Of a stretch of 64,000 nucleotides of DNA, positions 34,334 through 45,446 are shown one piece after another. Source of the DNA: Aestuariimicrobium kwangyangense DSM 21549 (GTDB lineage: Bacteria; Actinomycetota; Actinomycetes; Propionibacteriales; Propionibacteriaceae); the NCBI RefSeq assembly GCF_000421525.1, contig NZ_ATXE01000003.1:248001-312000 (forward strand), read 5' to 3'. How positions within the stretch are numbered: the first letter of the stretch is position 1; the number at the start of each line of letters is the position of its first letter. Position numbers and translations under genes: made by a program. The notes beneath the pieces are model-generated. The model was not told where the DNA came from, ran no database searches, and saw only the letters and a program-made list of their open reading frames with translations.

Positions 34334-35198
34334 CCTTGAGACCCGCCGCGGCATTGGCGTAGCGGGCGGCATCGGCCCACGACAGCCCACGGGTGACGGC
34401 TGCCACCATCGCCCCCGTGTGGGTGTCACCGGCGCCATTGGTGTCGACGGCCCGCTGGGGGAACCCTGGTATCACCTCAGTGCGTGAGCCGTGCCAGACG
34501 GCGCAGCCCTGGTCGCCGTCGCGGACCACCACCGCCCGAGGCCGTGACAACCGCCCCGCGACCAGTCCGGCGGCCCGGTCCATCTCGTCGGTCCCGACGA
34601 GGGCAGCGGCCTCGTCCATGTTCGAGGTCCAGACGGTGGTCACCGCCAACACCCGCGAGACCACCTCGGGCGGCAGTTCGGCGAAGATGGCCCCCGGATC
34701 CAGCACCACGTCGACCCGCTGGCCCCCGTCGCCGATGGGCAACCCCTCGAGCCAGGCCAGCAACGGGGTGAGGGTGGGTTCCACCAAGGAGTAGCCGGAG
34801 ACGCAGACGAGGTCGCCCGGCTGGGGTGCGCTGGTGTCGAAGGAGCCCACGCTCACCTGGCGTTCGGCTCCCCAGGTGGTGACGAAGGTGCGCTCTGCGG
34901 TGGGCTCCAGCAGCACCACGCACACCCCGGTGTCGAGCTGCTCCACCGGCGGTGAGGTCACCTCGACCCCCTCGCTGTGCAGGGCATGGCGGATGAGGTC
35001 GGCGTTGATCCCTGACCCGACCGATCCGGCATGGACGGCCGTTGCGCCCGAACGGGCGGCGGCAATCAGGATGATCGCCGCGCCGCCCGGCTGCCGGGTC
35101 ACCCCGGCAGCCATCACGTTGCCACCCCGGGGAGGCAGCCCGGGCACGTCACAGACCAGGTCGACGAGGGCCTGGGCCGTGTGGATCAGACGAGCCAT
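34263..35198 (-). CDS. PfkB family carbohydrate kinase
   Basis: A ribokinase-like sugar kinase of 311 aa. It has the N-terminal GG-containing substrate region ([31 protein letters not shown]) and the C-terminal signature [15 protein letters not shown] with the catalytic Asp and anion hole. The phosphoryl acceptor cannot be named; it follows the beta-galactosidase gene by nine bases, so it likely phosphorylates a sugar or sugar-like compound released in the same pathway. The start is ATG at 35198. Its C-terminal end is overlapped by purE from the other strand. Confidence 0.9.
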   Translation of the reverse strand: MARLIHTAQALVDLVCDVPGLPPRGGNVMAAGVTRQPGGAAIILIAAARSGATAVHAGSVGSGINADLIRHALHSEGVEVTSPPVEQLDTGVCVVLLEPTAERTFVTTWGAERQVSVGSFDTSAPQPGDLVCVSGYSLVEPTLTPLLAWLEGLPIGDGGQRVDVVLDPGAIFAELPPEVVSRVLAVTTVWTSNMDEAAALVGTDEMDRAAGLVAGRLSRPRAVVVRDGDQGCAVWHGSRTEVIPGFPQRAVDTNGAGDTHTGAMVAAVTRGLSWADAARYANAAAGLKVTGKGLGSIPHREAVEEFLRLAD

Positions 35199-35207
35199 CC
35201 CGGATCC

Positions 35208-38240
<3,033 letters not shown>

Positions 38241-38287
38241 TCACCGGCGCGGGTGTGGTCGCTCATCGCAGGGGTGAGTGGGCTCGG

Positions 38288-39490
38288 TCACCTGTACTGC
38301 TGCAGGCCGCTGGTCGACCCCTTCGCGAGCTGGGCGAACATGGCCCGGGCCTTGGCCTCGTCCCACAGCACCGAGGAGCCGGCCGGTGTCTGGGCGTTGG
38401 TGTTCGACAGGGGCACCACCAGGGTCAGTCCGGACGACCCCGAGGTCTGCCTGAGGCCGAGGCCGATTCGCGCCAGCTCGAGCATCGACGTGTTGTGGTC
38501 ACGGTGCACCAGGTCGGTGGCCGCCGACCAGAACTGCCAGTAGCGCCACGGCAGCAGCATCGCCGGTGAGGTGATCCTGTCGGCCACCTTGCCCACGATC
38601 TCGCGTTGCCGTTTGGCGCGTCCGATGTCGCCCTGGGGGTCGGACTTGCGCATGCGGGAGTAGGCCAGCGCCTGGTCGCCGTCGAGGGTCTGGCACCCGG
38701 CGGGGAGGTTGGCGTGTGAGTCCTTGTCGACCATCGGCTTGTCGAGGCAGACACTCACCCCGCCGGCGGAGTTCACCAGCCGCGGGAAGGCCGTCATGCC
38801 GATCTCGAGGTAGTCGTCCACGCGCAGCCCGGTGTTCGCCTCGACGGTGCGCACCAGCAGTTGCGGCCCTCCGAAGGCGTAGGCGGCATTGATCTTGTTC
38901 TTGCCGTGCCCCGGGATGGTGACGTAGGAGTCGCGCGGGATCGAGATGAGGGCCGGCTTCCCGCTGGTGGGCATGACCAGCAGCATGATCGTGTCGGTGC
39001 GGGAGCCCGAGTTGGTGGAGCTGTCACGTGAATCCGTACCGGCCAGCAGTACCACCCGGCCGGGGGTGTCTGCCGCCCTCTGCGCCGGCAGCGCGTCGAG
39101 GGTGCCGCCACGCCCCAGCAGGTCCACCGGCGTGGCCACCAGGAAGGCGAGGTAGAGCGCGACGAGTGTGACCAGCACCCTGCCGAACCCCGACCCACCG
39201 CCACGACGCCGGTGAGGGACCGGACGACCCGTGGGCGGTGGCGGAAGCACCGGCGGTTGGTCACTGACCGGCGGCTGGCCCGAGCCGGCCCGTCCCGCCC
39301 CCGGACCGTAGCCGGACGGCACCGGGCCCTGCGGTCGTGCTCGGGGAGCCTCTGGGGCGTTGCGACCGTCCCGGGCATACGGGGTGTTCTGGGCAGACGG
39401 GGGGTTCTGGGCAGACGGGGGGTTCTGGCCGTCCTGCCCGTCACGGCGGTAGAGCCAGTCGAGATCGTCGCGTCGAGGTGCATCGTTCAC
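38288..39490 (-). CDS. LCP (LytR-CpsA-Psr) family cell-envelope protein
   Basis: LCP enzymes attach undecaprenyl-linked polymers (teichoic acid, capsule, arabinogalactan) to peptidoglycan on the outer face of the membrane. The 400-aa protein has a cytoplasmic Pro/Gln/Gly-rich N-terminus of about 105 residues, one transmembrane helix (VLVTLVALYLAFLVATPVDLL), then the LCP domain. LLAGTDSRD, GSRTDTIMLL, ISIPRDSYVTIPG with the conserved Arg and KINAAYAFGG are all present, and LAYSRMRKSDPQGDIGRAKRQREIV closes the pyrophosphate-binding site. The start is GTG at 39490, seven bases after a -10 TACCGT. It is divergent from a second LCP gene. Confidence 0.92.
   Translation of the reverse strand: MNDAPRRDDLDWLYRRDGQDGQNPPSAQNPPSAQNTPYARDGRNAPEAPRARPQGPVPSGYGPGAGRAGSGQPPVSDQPPVLPPPPTGRPVPHRRRGGGSGFGRVLVTLVALYLAFLVATPVDLLGRGGTLDALPAQRAADTPGRVVLLAGTDSRDSSTNSGSRTDTIMLLVMPTSGKPALISIPRDSYVTIPGHGKNKINAAYAFGGPQLLVRTVEANTGLRVDDYLEIGMTAFPRLVNSAGGVSVCLDKPMVDKDSHANLPAGCQTLDGDQALAYSRMRKSDPQGDIGRAKRQREIVGKVADRITSPAMLLPWRYWQFWSAATDLVHRDHNTSMLELARIGLGLRQTSGSSGLTLVVPLSNTNAQTPAGSSVLWDEAKARAMFAQLAKGSTSGLQQYR
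39363..39434 (-). repeat. 18-bp tandem repeat in the LCP N-terminus
   Basis: About three copies of GGGGGGTTCTGGGCAGAC plus degenerate flanks encode repeated Asn-Pro-Pro-Ser-Ala-Gln in the cytoplasmic tail. Confidence 0.75.
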
Positions 39491-39497
39491 GCGCTCA

Positions 39498-39503
39498 ACG
39501 GTA
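39498..39503 (-). promoter_or_regulatory. -10 hexamer TACCGT for the first LCP gene
   Basis: TACCGT on the minus strand ends seven bases before GTG at 39490. The 173-base divergent gap also serves the second LCP gene, whose promoter I cannot place. Confidence 0.35.
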
Positions 39504-39663
39504 ACCAGTCGGTGCCCACCCATCGGTGCCACCGGCACCACGGACCCGGGTCGACGACCAATCCTCGGACCACGGTGGCAGCGGCGTGGCACGGACCGGC
39601 CCGCGGGTCGTCCGCGCATACTGGACAGCGCCTCGGCCTTCCCCCGCAGCGAAAGGTGCGCCC

Positions 39664-41247
39664 GTGACCGACACCGCCCACAGTCCCACCGTCGCCCAAC
39701 GCAGCGAACGGGTGGTGCTGCGTCGCGGCATCGGCTACCTGGTGGGCAGCATCCTGCTGCCGGGCTCGGCCCAGTTGGTCGGTGGCAACCGGCGGGTGGG
39801 GGTGGTGGCGCTGCGCGTCATCGGTGCCCTGCTCGGTCTGGTCATCGTCCTCGGCCTCGTCTCCCTCGTCTGGCGGACACCGGCGGTCACCCTGCTGGCC
39901 AGCGGCTGGTTCTGGAAACTGATGCAGTGGGTCCTGATCGTGTTGGGGGTCTGCTGGGCCGCACTGGTGCTCGACGCCTGGCGGGTCGCCCGTCCGATGG
40001 GCATGGCCCCCCGGTCGAGGTTGGGTTTCGGCATCGGTGCGCTGCTGCTGGCGATGGCGGTCTTCTTCGGCTCGCTGGGACTGGGGTCGATGGCGCGAGC
40101 CCAGGGCGACCTGCTCTCGAAGGTGTTCGCCGGTGGTGGCAGCCGCAAGGCCACGGCCGGACGCATCAACGTGCTGCTGCTCGGTGGCGACGCCGGGGCG
40201 GACCGGACCGGTCTTCGTCCCGACTCGATCACGGTCGCCTCGATCAGCGAGCAGACGGGGCGCACCGTGCTGTTCAGTCTTCCGCGCAACCTCGAGGACG
40301 TGGACTTCCCGCCTTCGTCCCCCCTGCACAAGCTGTACCCGCACGGTTACTCGTGCCCCGACCACTCCTGCCTGCTCAACGCCGTCTACATGCTGGGCCA
40401 GGACCACAAGGACCTCTACCCGGGTGTGGCCGACCCGGGGGTGCAGGCAACCAAGGAGGCCGTCGAGCAGACCTTGGGGCTGTCGATGAACTACTACGCG
40501 ATGATCGACCTGCAGGGCTTCATCTCCCTGATCGACGCTGTCGGCGGCATCACCCTCGACGTCAACAAGCGGGTACCCATCGGGGGCGGCACCTCGAAGG
40601 TGTTCGGCTACATCGAGGTGGGTAAAAACAAGCACCTCGACGGTTACCACGCCCTCTGGTTCGCCCGGTCGAGGCACGGGTCGACCGACTACGAGCGCAT
40701 GATCCGACAGAAGTGCGTGATGAACGCCATGCTCAACCAACTCAACCCGGCCACGGTGGTGGTGAAGTTCAACGACATCGCACACGCGGGGCAGCAGATC
40801 GCAGCCACCGACGTGCCCGCCAGCGAGGTGAACCGGTTGATGACACTGGCGACCAAGGCCAAGGCGAAGCCGATCAGTTCGGTCTCTTTCACGCCCCCGC
40901 TCATCTATCCCGGCAATCCCAAGCTCGCCGTGATCCGACAGACGGTCAAGCAGCGGATCTCGGCCTCCGAGGCCCTGGACGATCCGAGCAGGCGCAGCTC
41001 CACCCCTGGCTCGAGCGGCACCTCCGGGTCGACGAACACGTCGGGGTCGGACGGGTCGACTGACACCTCGAAGTCAACGGGGGCCGCCGGCCCGAGCGGT
41101 TCCGCCGGGGAACCGGGACCGTCGTCGAGCCCCACGACAGCGGCCGGATCCGGGTCGTCGGCGAAGCCGACGGCACCCGCCAGTGACGACAACGGCACCC
41201 CCCAGCCCCAGAACGACGACCTGTCACAGGTCTGCGCGGTTTCTTGA
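39664..41247 (+). CDS. LCP family protein with multi-helix N-terminus
   Basis: A second LytR-CpsA-Psr ligase, 527 aa, likely sharing the envelope-polymer transfer role of its divergent neighbour. Four hydrophobic segments lie in residues 20-145 (GIGYLVGSILLPGSAQLV, VGVVALRVIGALLGLVIVLGL, FWKLMQWVLIVLGVCWAALV, GFGIGALLLAMAVFFGSLGL), more than the single helix of typical LCP proteins. The LCP domain shows NVLLLGGDAGADRTGLRPDSI, LFSLPRNLEDV with the conserved Arg, FISLIDAVGGITLDV and HALWFARSRHGSTDYERMIRQ. The last 75 residues are a Ser/Thr/Gly/Pro-rich, probably wall-spanning tail. The GTG at 39664 has AAAGG eight bases upstream. Confidence 0.9.
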   Translation: MTDTAHSPTVAQRSERVVLRRGIGYLVGSILLPGSAQLVGGNRRVGVVALRVIGALLGLVIVLGLVSLVWRTPAVTLLASGWFWKLMQWVLIVLGVCWAALVLDAWRVARPMGMAPRSRLGFGIGALLLAMAVFFGSLGLGSMARAQGDLLSKVFAGGGSRKATAGRINVLLLGGDAGADRTGLRPDSITVASISEQTGRTVLFSLPRNLEDVDFPPSSPLHKLYPHGYSCPDHSCLLNAVYMLGQDHKDLYPGVADPGVQATKEAVEQTLGLSMNYYAMIDLQGFISLIDAVGGITLDVNKRVPIGGGTSKVFGYIEVGKNKHLDGYHALWFARSRHGSTDYERMIRQKCVMNAMLNQLNPATVVVKFNDIAHAGQQIAATDVPASEVNRLMTLATKAKAKPISSVSFTPPLIYPGNPKLAVIRQTVKQRISASEALDDPSRRSSTPGSSGTSGSTNTSGSDGSTDTSKSTGAAGPSGSAGEPGPSSSPTTAAGSGSSAKPTAPASDDNGTPQPQNDDLSQVCAVS

Positions 41248-41266
41248 TGGCTGCAAGGATGGGGGC

Positions 41267-42298
41267 GTGAGAGATCAGTGGCCCTCCTTGAGCGTGGTGA
41301 TGCCGGTGCTCAACGAGGAGAAGCACCTGCGTGCCTCACTGCAGGGCGTGCTCGACCAGCACTACCCGGGTCCGCTCGAGATCGTGCTGGCCATTGGGCC
41401 CAGCACCGACCGCACCCACGAGATCGCCGAGCAACTCGCCGCGGACGACCCGCGGATCGTCGTGGTCGACAATCCGACGGGCACGACACCCGACGGGCTC
41501 AACCTCGCCATCAACGCGAGCTCCCACGACCTGGTGGTGCGGGTCGACGCCCACGGTGAACTGGGCCCCGACTACCTGAACCTTGCCGTCGAGACACTCC
41601 AGCGCACCGGCGCGGCCAACGTGGGCGGCCTGATGGACGCGCGGGGCACCACCGACTTCGAGCGCGCCGTGGCGGCCGCCTACAACTCCCGGATCGGCCT
41701 GGGCGGGGGAGCATTCCACTTGGCCGACTCGAGCGAGGGGCCGGCCGACTCGGTGTTCCTGGGCTGCTTCCGACGCGATGCCCTCCGGCGCGCCGGGGGA
41801 TACGACCCCGACCTGCGGCGTGCCCAGGACTGGGAGTTGAACCTGCGTCTGCGCGAGGCCGGTGAACTCGTCTGGTTCAACCCGGGGCTGCGGGTCACCT
41901 ATCGTCCGCGGTCGACGGTGCGAGCCCTGGCGCGGCAGTTCTACACCACCGGCAAGTGGCGCCGCGAGGTGATCAGGCGTCATCCCCAGACGGCCAGCGC
42001 CCGTTACCTCGCCCCGCCGGTGGTCGTGCTCGGCTCGGCTGCAGGGTTGGCCGTGGGAATCGTGGGGTTGGTCGGGCAGCACCGGCTGCTGGCCGCAGCG
42101 CTCGTCGCCCCAATCGGTTACGTGACCGGGGTCGCCATGGGCGCTGCCACCATCAAGGGCGACCTCCCGCGAGGTGCGCGGATGCGCCTGCCGCTGGTGC
42201 TGGCGGTCATGCACCTGGGGTGGGGGGCGGGCTTCGTCCGCGGCCTCAGCGCCGACGAACGGACGAACCCGCATCCAGCGCCCCGCCCCACCTGCTGA
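41267..42298 (+). CDS. Glycosyltransferase family 2, membrane-associated
   Basis: A 343-aa enzyme of the ExoA-like GT2 group. The GT-A core shows LSVVMPVLNEEKHLRASL at the start, a nucleotide-binding NPTGTTPDGLN, the metal-binding region VRVDAHGELGPDY (Asp-Ala-His in place of DxD), FLGCFRRDALRRAGGYDPDL and RAQDWELNLRLREAG (the ED-like acidic site). Two or three hydrophobic segments near residues 250-330 anchor it to the membrane. It probably adds a sugar to a lipid-linked envelope precursor; the sugar is unknown. GTG at 41267 follows AAGGA, and AAGGAT could equally be a -10 box. It converges with TIGR03089. Confidence 0.88.
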   Translation: MRDQWPSLSVVMPVLNEEKHLRASLQGVLDQHYPGPLEIVLAIGPSTDRTHEIAEQLAADDPRIVVVDNPTGTTPDGLNLAINASSHDLVVRVDAHGELGPDYLNLAVETLQRTGAANVGGLMDARGTTDFERAVAAAYNSRIGLGGGAFHLADSSEGPADSVFLGCFRRDALRRAGGYDPDLRRAQDWELNLRLREAGELVWFNPGLRVTYRPRSTVRALARQFYTTGKWRREVIRRHPQTASARYLAPPVVVLGSAAGLAVGIVGLVGQHRLLAAALVAPIGYVTGVAMGAATIKGDLPRGARMRLPLVLAVMHLGWGAGFVRGLSADERTNPHPAPRPTC

Positions 42299-42344
42299 GG
42301 TTCGGCGCCCGGCCGGCTCGGCGGTTGCCGGATCCGCGTCCGGG

Positions 42345-43043
42345 TCAGCGAGCAGCCCGCTCTGCAGTGGCGATGGCCTCCACCCGATCGTCGGGGGCAG
42401 AACCGTCGACGACCACCAGTGAGCCCCCGCCCACCAACGCCCCGACCAGTGCGTTCAACATCACCTCGGGGGACGAGGCCACCACCAGACTGCGCCCCCT
42501 GACCGGGGCCAGGCCTGCCAGGGCCGCACCCGTGAGCTCCTCGCGGGACCCGGTCCACCACACCTGCTCGGCAGGGGCGGCGCCGTTGAGGTGCACGTCG
42601 GGTTCGGAGAGGATCTCGTGCGCGTCGGTGACCCCGGGCAGCGGTCGTCCGAAGCCGAGGCCGAGCGGGTGCAGGGAGCACGCAACGGTCTCGACGCCGG
42701 GCACCGGGACGGGATGCTCGGGGCCCAGCACGGCGAGGTCGACCATGCCCAACTCGTCGCGGGGGGCCACCACCACCCGACCGCCGGCCTGCCAGCCGGC
42801 GAAGACCCACACCCACGACAGCCAGTGACCGGGGTGGTCGAACACCAGGGGCAGTCCGAGTACGGGTTCGTCGTCCACCCCGAGGGTGCCACACAGGTTG
42901 CAGGCCTTGTCGACCCAGTTCGCGAAGGTCACCGCCGACAGTTCCACTCGCGCACCCGACTCGGGGTGGTACCAGGTGAGCAGTGGACGAGCGCCGTCGC
43001 GCTGCACCCTGGTCTCGAGGGCGTGGAGAACGGTGGCCTGCAT
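42345..43043 (-). CDS. TIGR03089 family protein
   Basis: A 232-aa actinobacterial protein resembling the N-terminal half of an AMP-binding enzyme but lacking the ATP P-loop and catalytic lysine. It has TWYHPESGARVELSAVTFANWVDKACNLCGTLGVDDEPVLGLPL and ending SLVVVDGSAPDDRVEAIATAERA. No reaction is known for the family. It regularly neighbours LCP, manC and wall-polymer genes in actinobacteria, as it does here. The ATG is six bases after a -10 TAGACT. It is divergent from manC across 48 bases. Confidence 0.85.
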   Translation of the reverse strand: MQATVLHALETRVQRDGARPLLTWYHPESGARVELSAVTFANWVDKACNLCGTLGVDDEPVLGLPLVFDHPGHWLSWVWVFAGWQAGGRVVVAPRDELGMVDLAVLGPEHPVPVPGVETVACSLHPLGLGFGRPLPGVTDAHEILSEPDVHLNGAAPAEQVWWTGSREELTGAALAGLAPVRGRSLVVASSPEVMLNALVGALVGGGSLVVVDGSAPDDRVEAIATAERAAR

Positions 43044-43049
43044 CGCGCC

Positions 43050-43055
43050 AGTCTA
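43050..43055 (-). promoter_or_regulatory. -10 hexamer TAGACT for TIGR03089
   Basis: TAGACT (minus strand) is followed by six bases and the ATG at 43043. It is one half of a compact divergent promoter pair with manC. Confidence 0.5.
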
Positions 43056-43079
43056 GGTGGGTCGGGTGCAGGCGGCCGA

Positions 43080-43085
43080 TAGGGT
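43080..43085 (+). promoter_or_regulatory. -10 hexamer TAGGGT for manC
   Basis: TAGGGT ends six bases before the manC ATG at 43092; there is no Shine-Dalgarno sequence. Confidence 0.5.
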
Positions 43086-43091
43086 CGCGTC

Positions 43092-44177
43092 ATGCGTTAC
43101 GTGGTGATCGTGGCCGGGGGGTCGGGGAAGCGGTTGTGGCCGTTGTCGCGGCAGGGCGAGCCCAAGCAGTTGCTGGAGTTGATCGGTGACAAGTCGTTGT
43201 TGCGGATCAGCTATGAGCGGGTGCGGGGTGTGGTGCCCGACGAGCGCATCCTGATCTGCACGGGTGCCGACTATGCCGCCTCGGTGGCGGCGCAGGTGCC
43301 TGAGGTGCCGTCGGGCAACATCCTGGGTGAGCCGGTGGGTCGTGATTCCCTGAACGCGGTGGCCTGGCCGGCCGCGGTGTTGGCGGCCGCCGATCCCGAG
43401 GCGGTGATGGCGGTGCTGACGGCCGACCACGTGATGCGTCCGGAGTCGGTCTTCCGGGAACGGTTGGACGAGGCCTTCACCCTGGCCGAGCGGGTGCCCG
43501 ATGCGTTGGTGACGTTCGGGGTGGTGCCCACGTCGCCGCAGACGGGATTCGGTTACCTGCACCGCGGCGGGCCGTTGGGCCTCGACGGGGTGATGCATGC
43601 CTGCGCCGTCAGCGGGTTCACCGAGAAGCCGCAGCGCCGGGTGGCCGAGCAGTACCTCGAGTCGGGGGAGTACTGGTGGAACTCAGGGATGTTCGTGTGG
43701 CGGGCGTCGGCGTTGCTGGCGGCGCTGGCCGTGCTGCAGCCGGCCACTCATGCCCAAGTGCTGGAGTTGGCTGCCGAGCCGGGCAGGCTCGCGGAGATCT
43801 ATCCCCAGCTGCACAAGGTCTCGGTGGACTACGGGGTGATGGAGCCCGTCTCGCGGGGGGAGGCGCCCGGGCGGGTGGTGGCGGTTGAACTCCCGATCAG
43901 CTGGTACGACGTCGGCTCCTTCCTGGCGTTGGCCGGCCAGCTCCCGACCGATGCCGGGAGGAATGCCCGCCAGGGGTGCACCGTCGTGCTCGACGGGTTC
44001 GACAACCTGGTCATCAACCGTCGCTCCGATGAGCACGTGGTGGCCGTCTCCGGGCTGCGCTCGATGGCCGTGGTGGTGACCGATCGGGCCACCATGGTCG
44101 CCCCCTTGGCCGATGCCGAACAGGTCAAGGAACTCGTCGCCAGGGTCGCCGACGAAGTCGGGCCACGGTTCGCGTGA
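43092..44177 (+). CDS. manC: Mannose-1-phosphate guanylyltransferase
   Basis: It makes GDP-mannose from mannose-1-phosphate and GTP for glycan and lipid mannosylation. The 361-aa protein has the nucleotidyltransferase opening VIVAGGSGKRLWPLSRQGEPKQLL, then GEPVGRDSLNAVAWPAAVL, MAVLTADHVM with the metal-binding Asp, FTEKPQRRVAEQYL and YWWNSGMFVWRASALL. It lacks the C-terminal phosphomannose isomerase cupin of bifunctional forms. ManB, encoded at 50637-52043, would supply its substrate. The ATG is leaderless-like. Confidence 0.93.
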   Translation: MRYVVIVAGGSGKRLWPLSRQGEPKQLLELIGDKSLLRISYERVRGVVPDERILICTGADYAASVAAQVPEVPSGNILGEPVGRDSLNAVAWPAAVLAAADPEAVMAVLTADHVMRPESVFRERLDEAFTLAERVPDALVTFGVVPTSPQTGFGYLHRGGPLGLDGVMHACAVSGFTEKPQRRVAEQYLESGEYWWNSGMFVWRASALLAALAVLQPATHAQVLELAAEPGRLAEIYPQLHKVSVDYGVMEPVSRGEAPGRVVAVELPISWYDVGSFLALAGQLPTDAGRNARQGCTVVLDGFDNLVINRRSDEHVVAVSGLRSMAVVVTDRATMVAPLADAEQVKELVARVADEVGPRFA

Positions 44178-44223
44178 GCCTGCCCGATCTAGAGTGAACC
44201 CGGATCAATCCTTGGGAGGGCTC

Positions 44224-44910
44224 ATGTCAGGTGTCGAACGCCATCGACTCGCAATCGCGTGGTTCGCGGTCGGACTGACCGTCGCGGCCTTCGCGATCGG
44301 CTGGATCTCGCTGCTGTCAGGAGGCCTGCCGCAGGCCTCGACCCTGGCCACGGTCATGGGCGGTGGGCTGGTGCCCCTCGTCCATGCCCTCGCCTCGATC
44401 GTCGCCCTGGTCTGGGCTGCGACCGCGGCGCCACGCCTCGACGTGCGCGCCCCGGCGGGTGTGCTGGGCGGCCTGCTGGTCGTGGACGCGGCAGTGGGAC
44501 TGGTCTTCGGGGTCGTCGCCCTGATGACCGACCGGTGGCGGTTCGCCACCTCTGCGGGGGACGCGGTCGAACTGGTCGCCAAGCTGGGGTTGGCTGTCAT
44601 CTGCCTGCTGGTCGCCGCCCATCCGGCGGGTGATCGGGCGACCTCGCCGCCGCAGTTCCCGGCACCCCACGCCCAGACCCCTCAGCTGCCGGGCCAGCAG
44701 TCCGTCCGCGGGGGTGCACCCACGCAGCCATCGGCCCAGCAACTCCCCAGTTGGCAGCCCGACCAGGCCTCGGGTGGGGCATGGCTTCGGGCCGGTGACG
44801 CCGCCACGGGTGCATCCGCGTCGACCTGGGGAGAGCCGACGGAGACCCCCGAGGGACGGCGGGGACCAGCCAGCTGGGAGCCCGCTCCCCGGGACCAGGA
44901 CCGGTCGTGA
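44224..44910 (+). CDS. Hypothetical membrane protein with proline-rich tail
   Basis: I do not recognise a named family. The protein has 228 aa. Four hydrophobic segments lie in residues 8-140 (IAWFAVGLTVAAFAIGWISLL, LVPLVHALASIVALVWAATA, GVLGGLLVVDAAVGLVFGVVALM, LVAKLGLAVICLLVAAH). A 90-residue Pro/Gln/Gly/Ser-rich cytoplasmic tail follows. The ATG has GGGAGGG four bases upstream. It may be an actinobacterial envelope-associated helper; neighbours are manC and whiB2. Confidence 0.7.
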   Translation: MSGVERHRLAIAWFAVGLTVAAFAIGWISLLSGGLPQASTLATVMGGGLVPLVHALASIVALVWAATAAPRLDVRAPAGVLGGLLVVDAAVGLVFGVVALMTDRWRFATSAGDAVELVAKLGLAVICLLVAAHPAGDRATSPPQFPAPHAQTPQLPGQQSVRGGAPTQPSAQQLPSWQPDQASGGAWLRAGDAATGASASTWGEPTETPEGRRGPASWEPAPRDQDRS

Positions 44911-44973
44911 CATCTTCGTCCGGAAACGGCGACGCGCCACGCCGAAGATCTGCAACTTTTTCTCGCCCTCAGC

Positions 44974-45003
44974 TTGACGTGAGTCGAACCACACGCTTGT
45001 AAT
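44974..45003 (+). promoter_or_regulatory. Promoter of whiB2-like gene
   Basis: A -35 TTGACG (44974-44979) and a -10 TGTAAT (44998-45003) with an 18-base spacer lie 51 bases before the ATG. This is the clearest sigma-70-type promoter in the window, and it sits in a small AT-rich patch. Confidence 0.6.
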
Positions 45004-45054
45004 TTGATTCAACGGAGCCGCCGGTTGGCAGCTTCGAGGGTCGAGAGGAATCCG

Positions 45055-45309
45055 ATGGGCGATTTGCTGACAGTGCTGTCGACGACCGAGGGACCGCTCG
45101 AGTGGCAGGAGCGAGCCCTGTGCGCGCAGACGGATCCGGAGGCGTTCTTCCCCGAGAAGGGTGGATCGACGCGGGAGGCCAAGAAGGTCTGCGAGACCTG
45201 CGAGGTGAAGCGGGAGTGCCTGGAGTACGCGCTGGCCATGGACGAGCGGTTCGGCATCTGGGGGGGCCTGTCGGAACGCGAAAGGCGACGCCTGAAGCGA
45301 CGCGCCTGA
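45055..45309 (+). CDS. whiB2: WhiB family iron-sulfur regulator, WhiB2/WhmD type
   Basis: A small cytoplasmic [4Fe-4S] protein (84 aa) that binds the primary sigma factor and tunes transcription; WhiB2/WhmD controls septation and division. The four cluster cysteines are Cys23, Cys46, Cys49 and Cys55 (CxxC-x5-C pattern), the turn GIWGG is at 67-71, and the tail SERERRRLKRRA is the basic DNA-binding end. ATG at 45055 with AGAGGAA upstream is preferred over an in-frame ATT/ATG-like start further 5'. The neighbourhood (manB, DUF3499, metallopeptidase-like) matches the mycobacterial whiB2 locus, which supports the subtype. Confidence 0.92.
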   Translation: MGDLLTVLSTTEGPLEWQERALCAQTDPEAFFPEKGGSTREAKKVCETCEVKRECLEYALAMDERFGIWGGLSERERRRLKRRA

Positions 45310-45446
45310 GCTGGTCCTCGCCCGTTCCGCTCTCGTCCGGGCCACCTTCGGGTTGCCCGATGAACGCATCCGCCTAGACTCGGCACCTGATCGGGCCACA
45401 CCACGGCCGACGAACGTGCACCGCGCCATGGCGGGGAGGAGGCCGG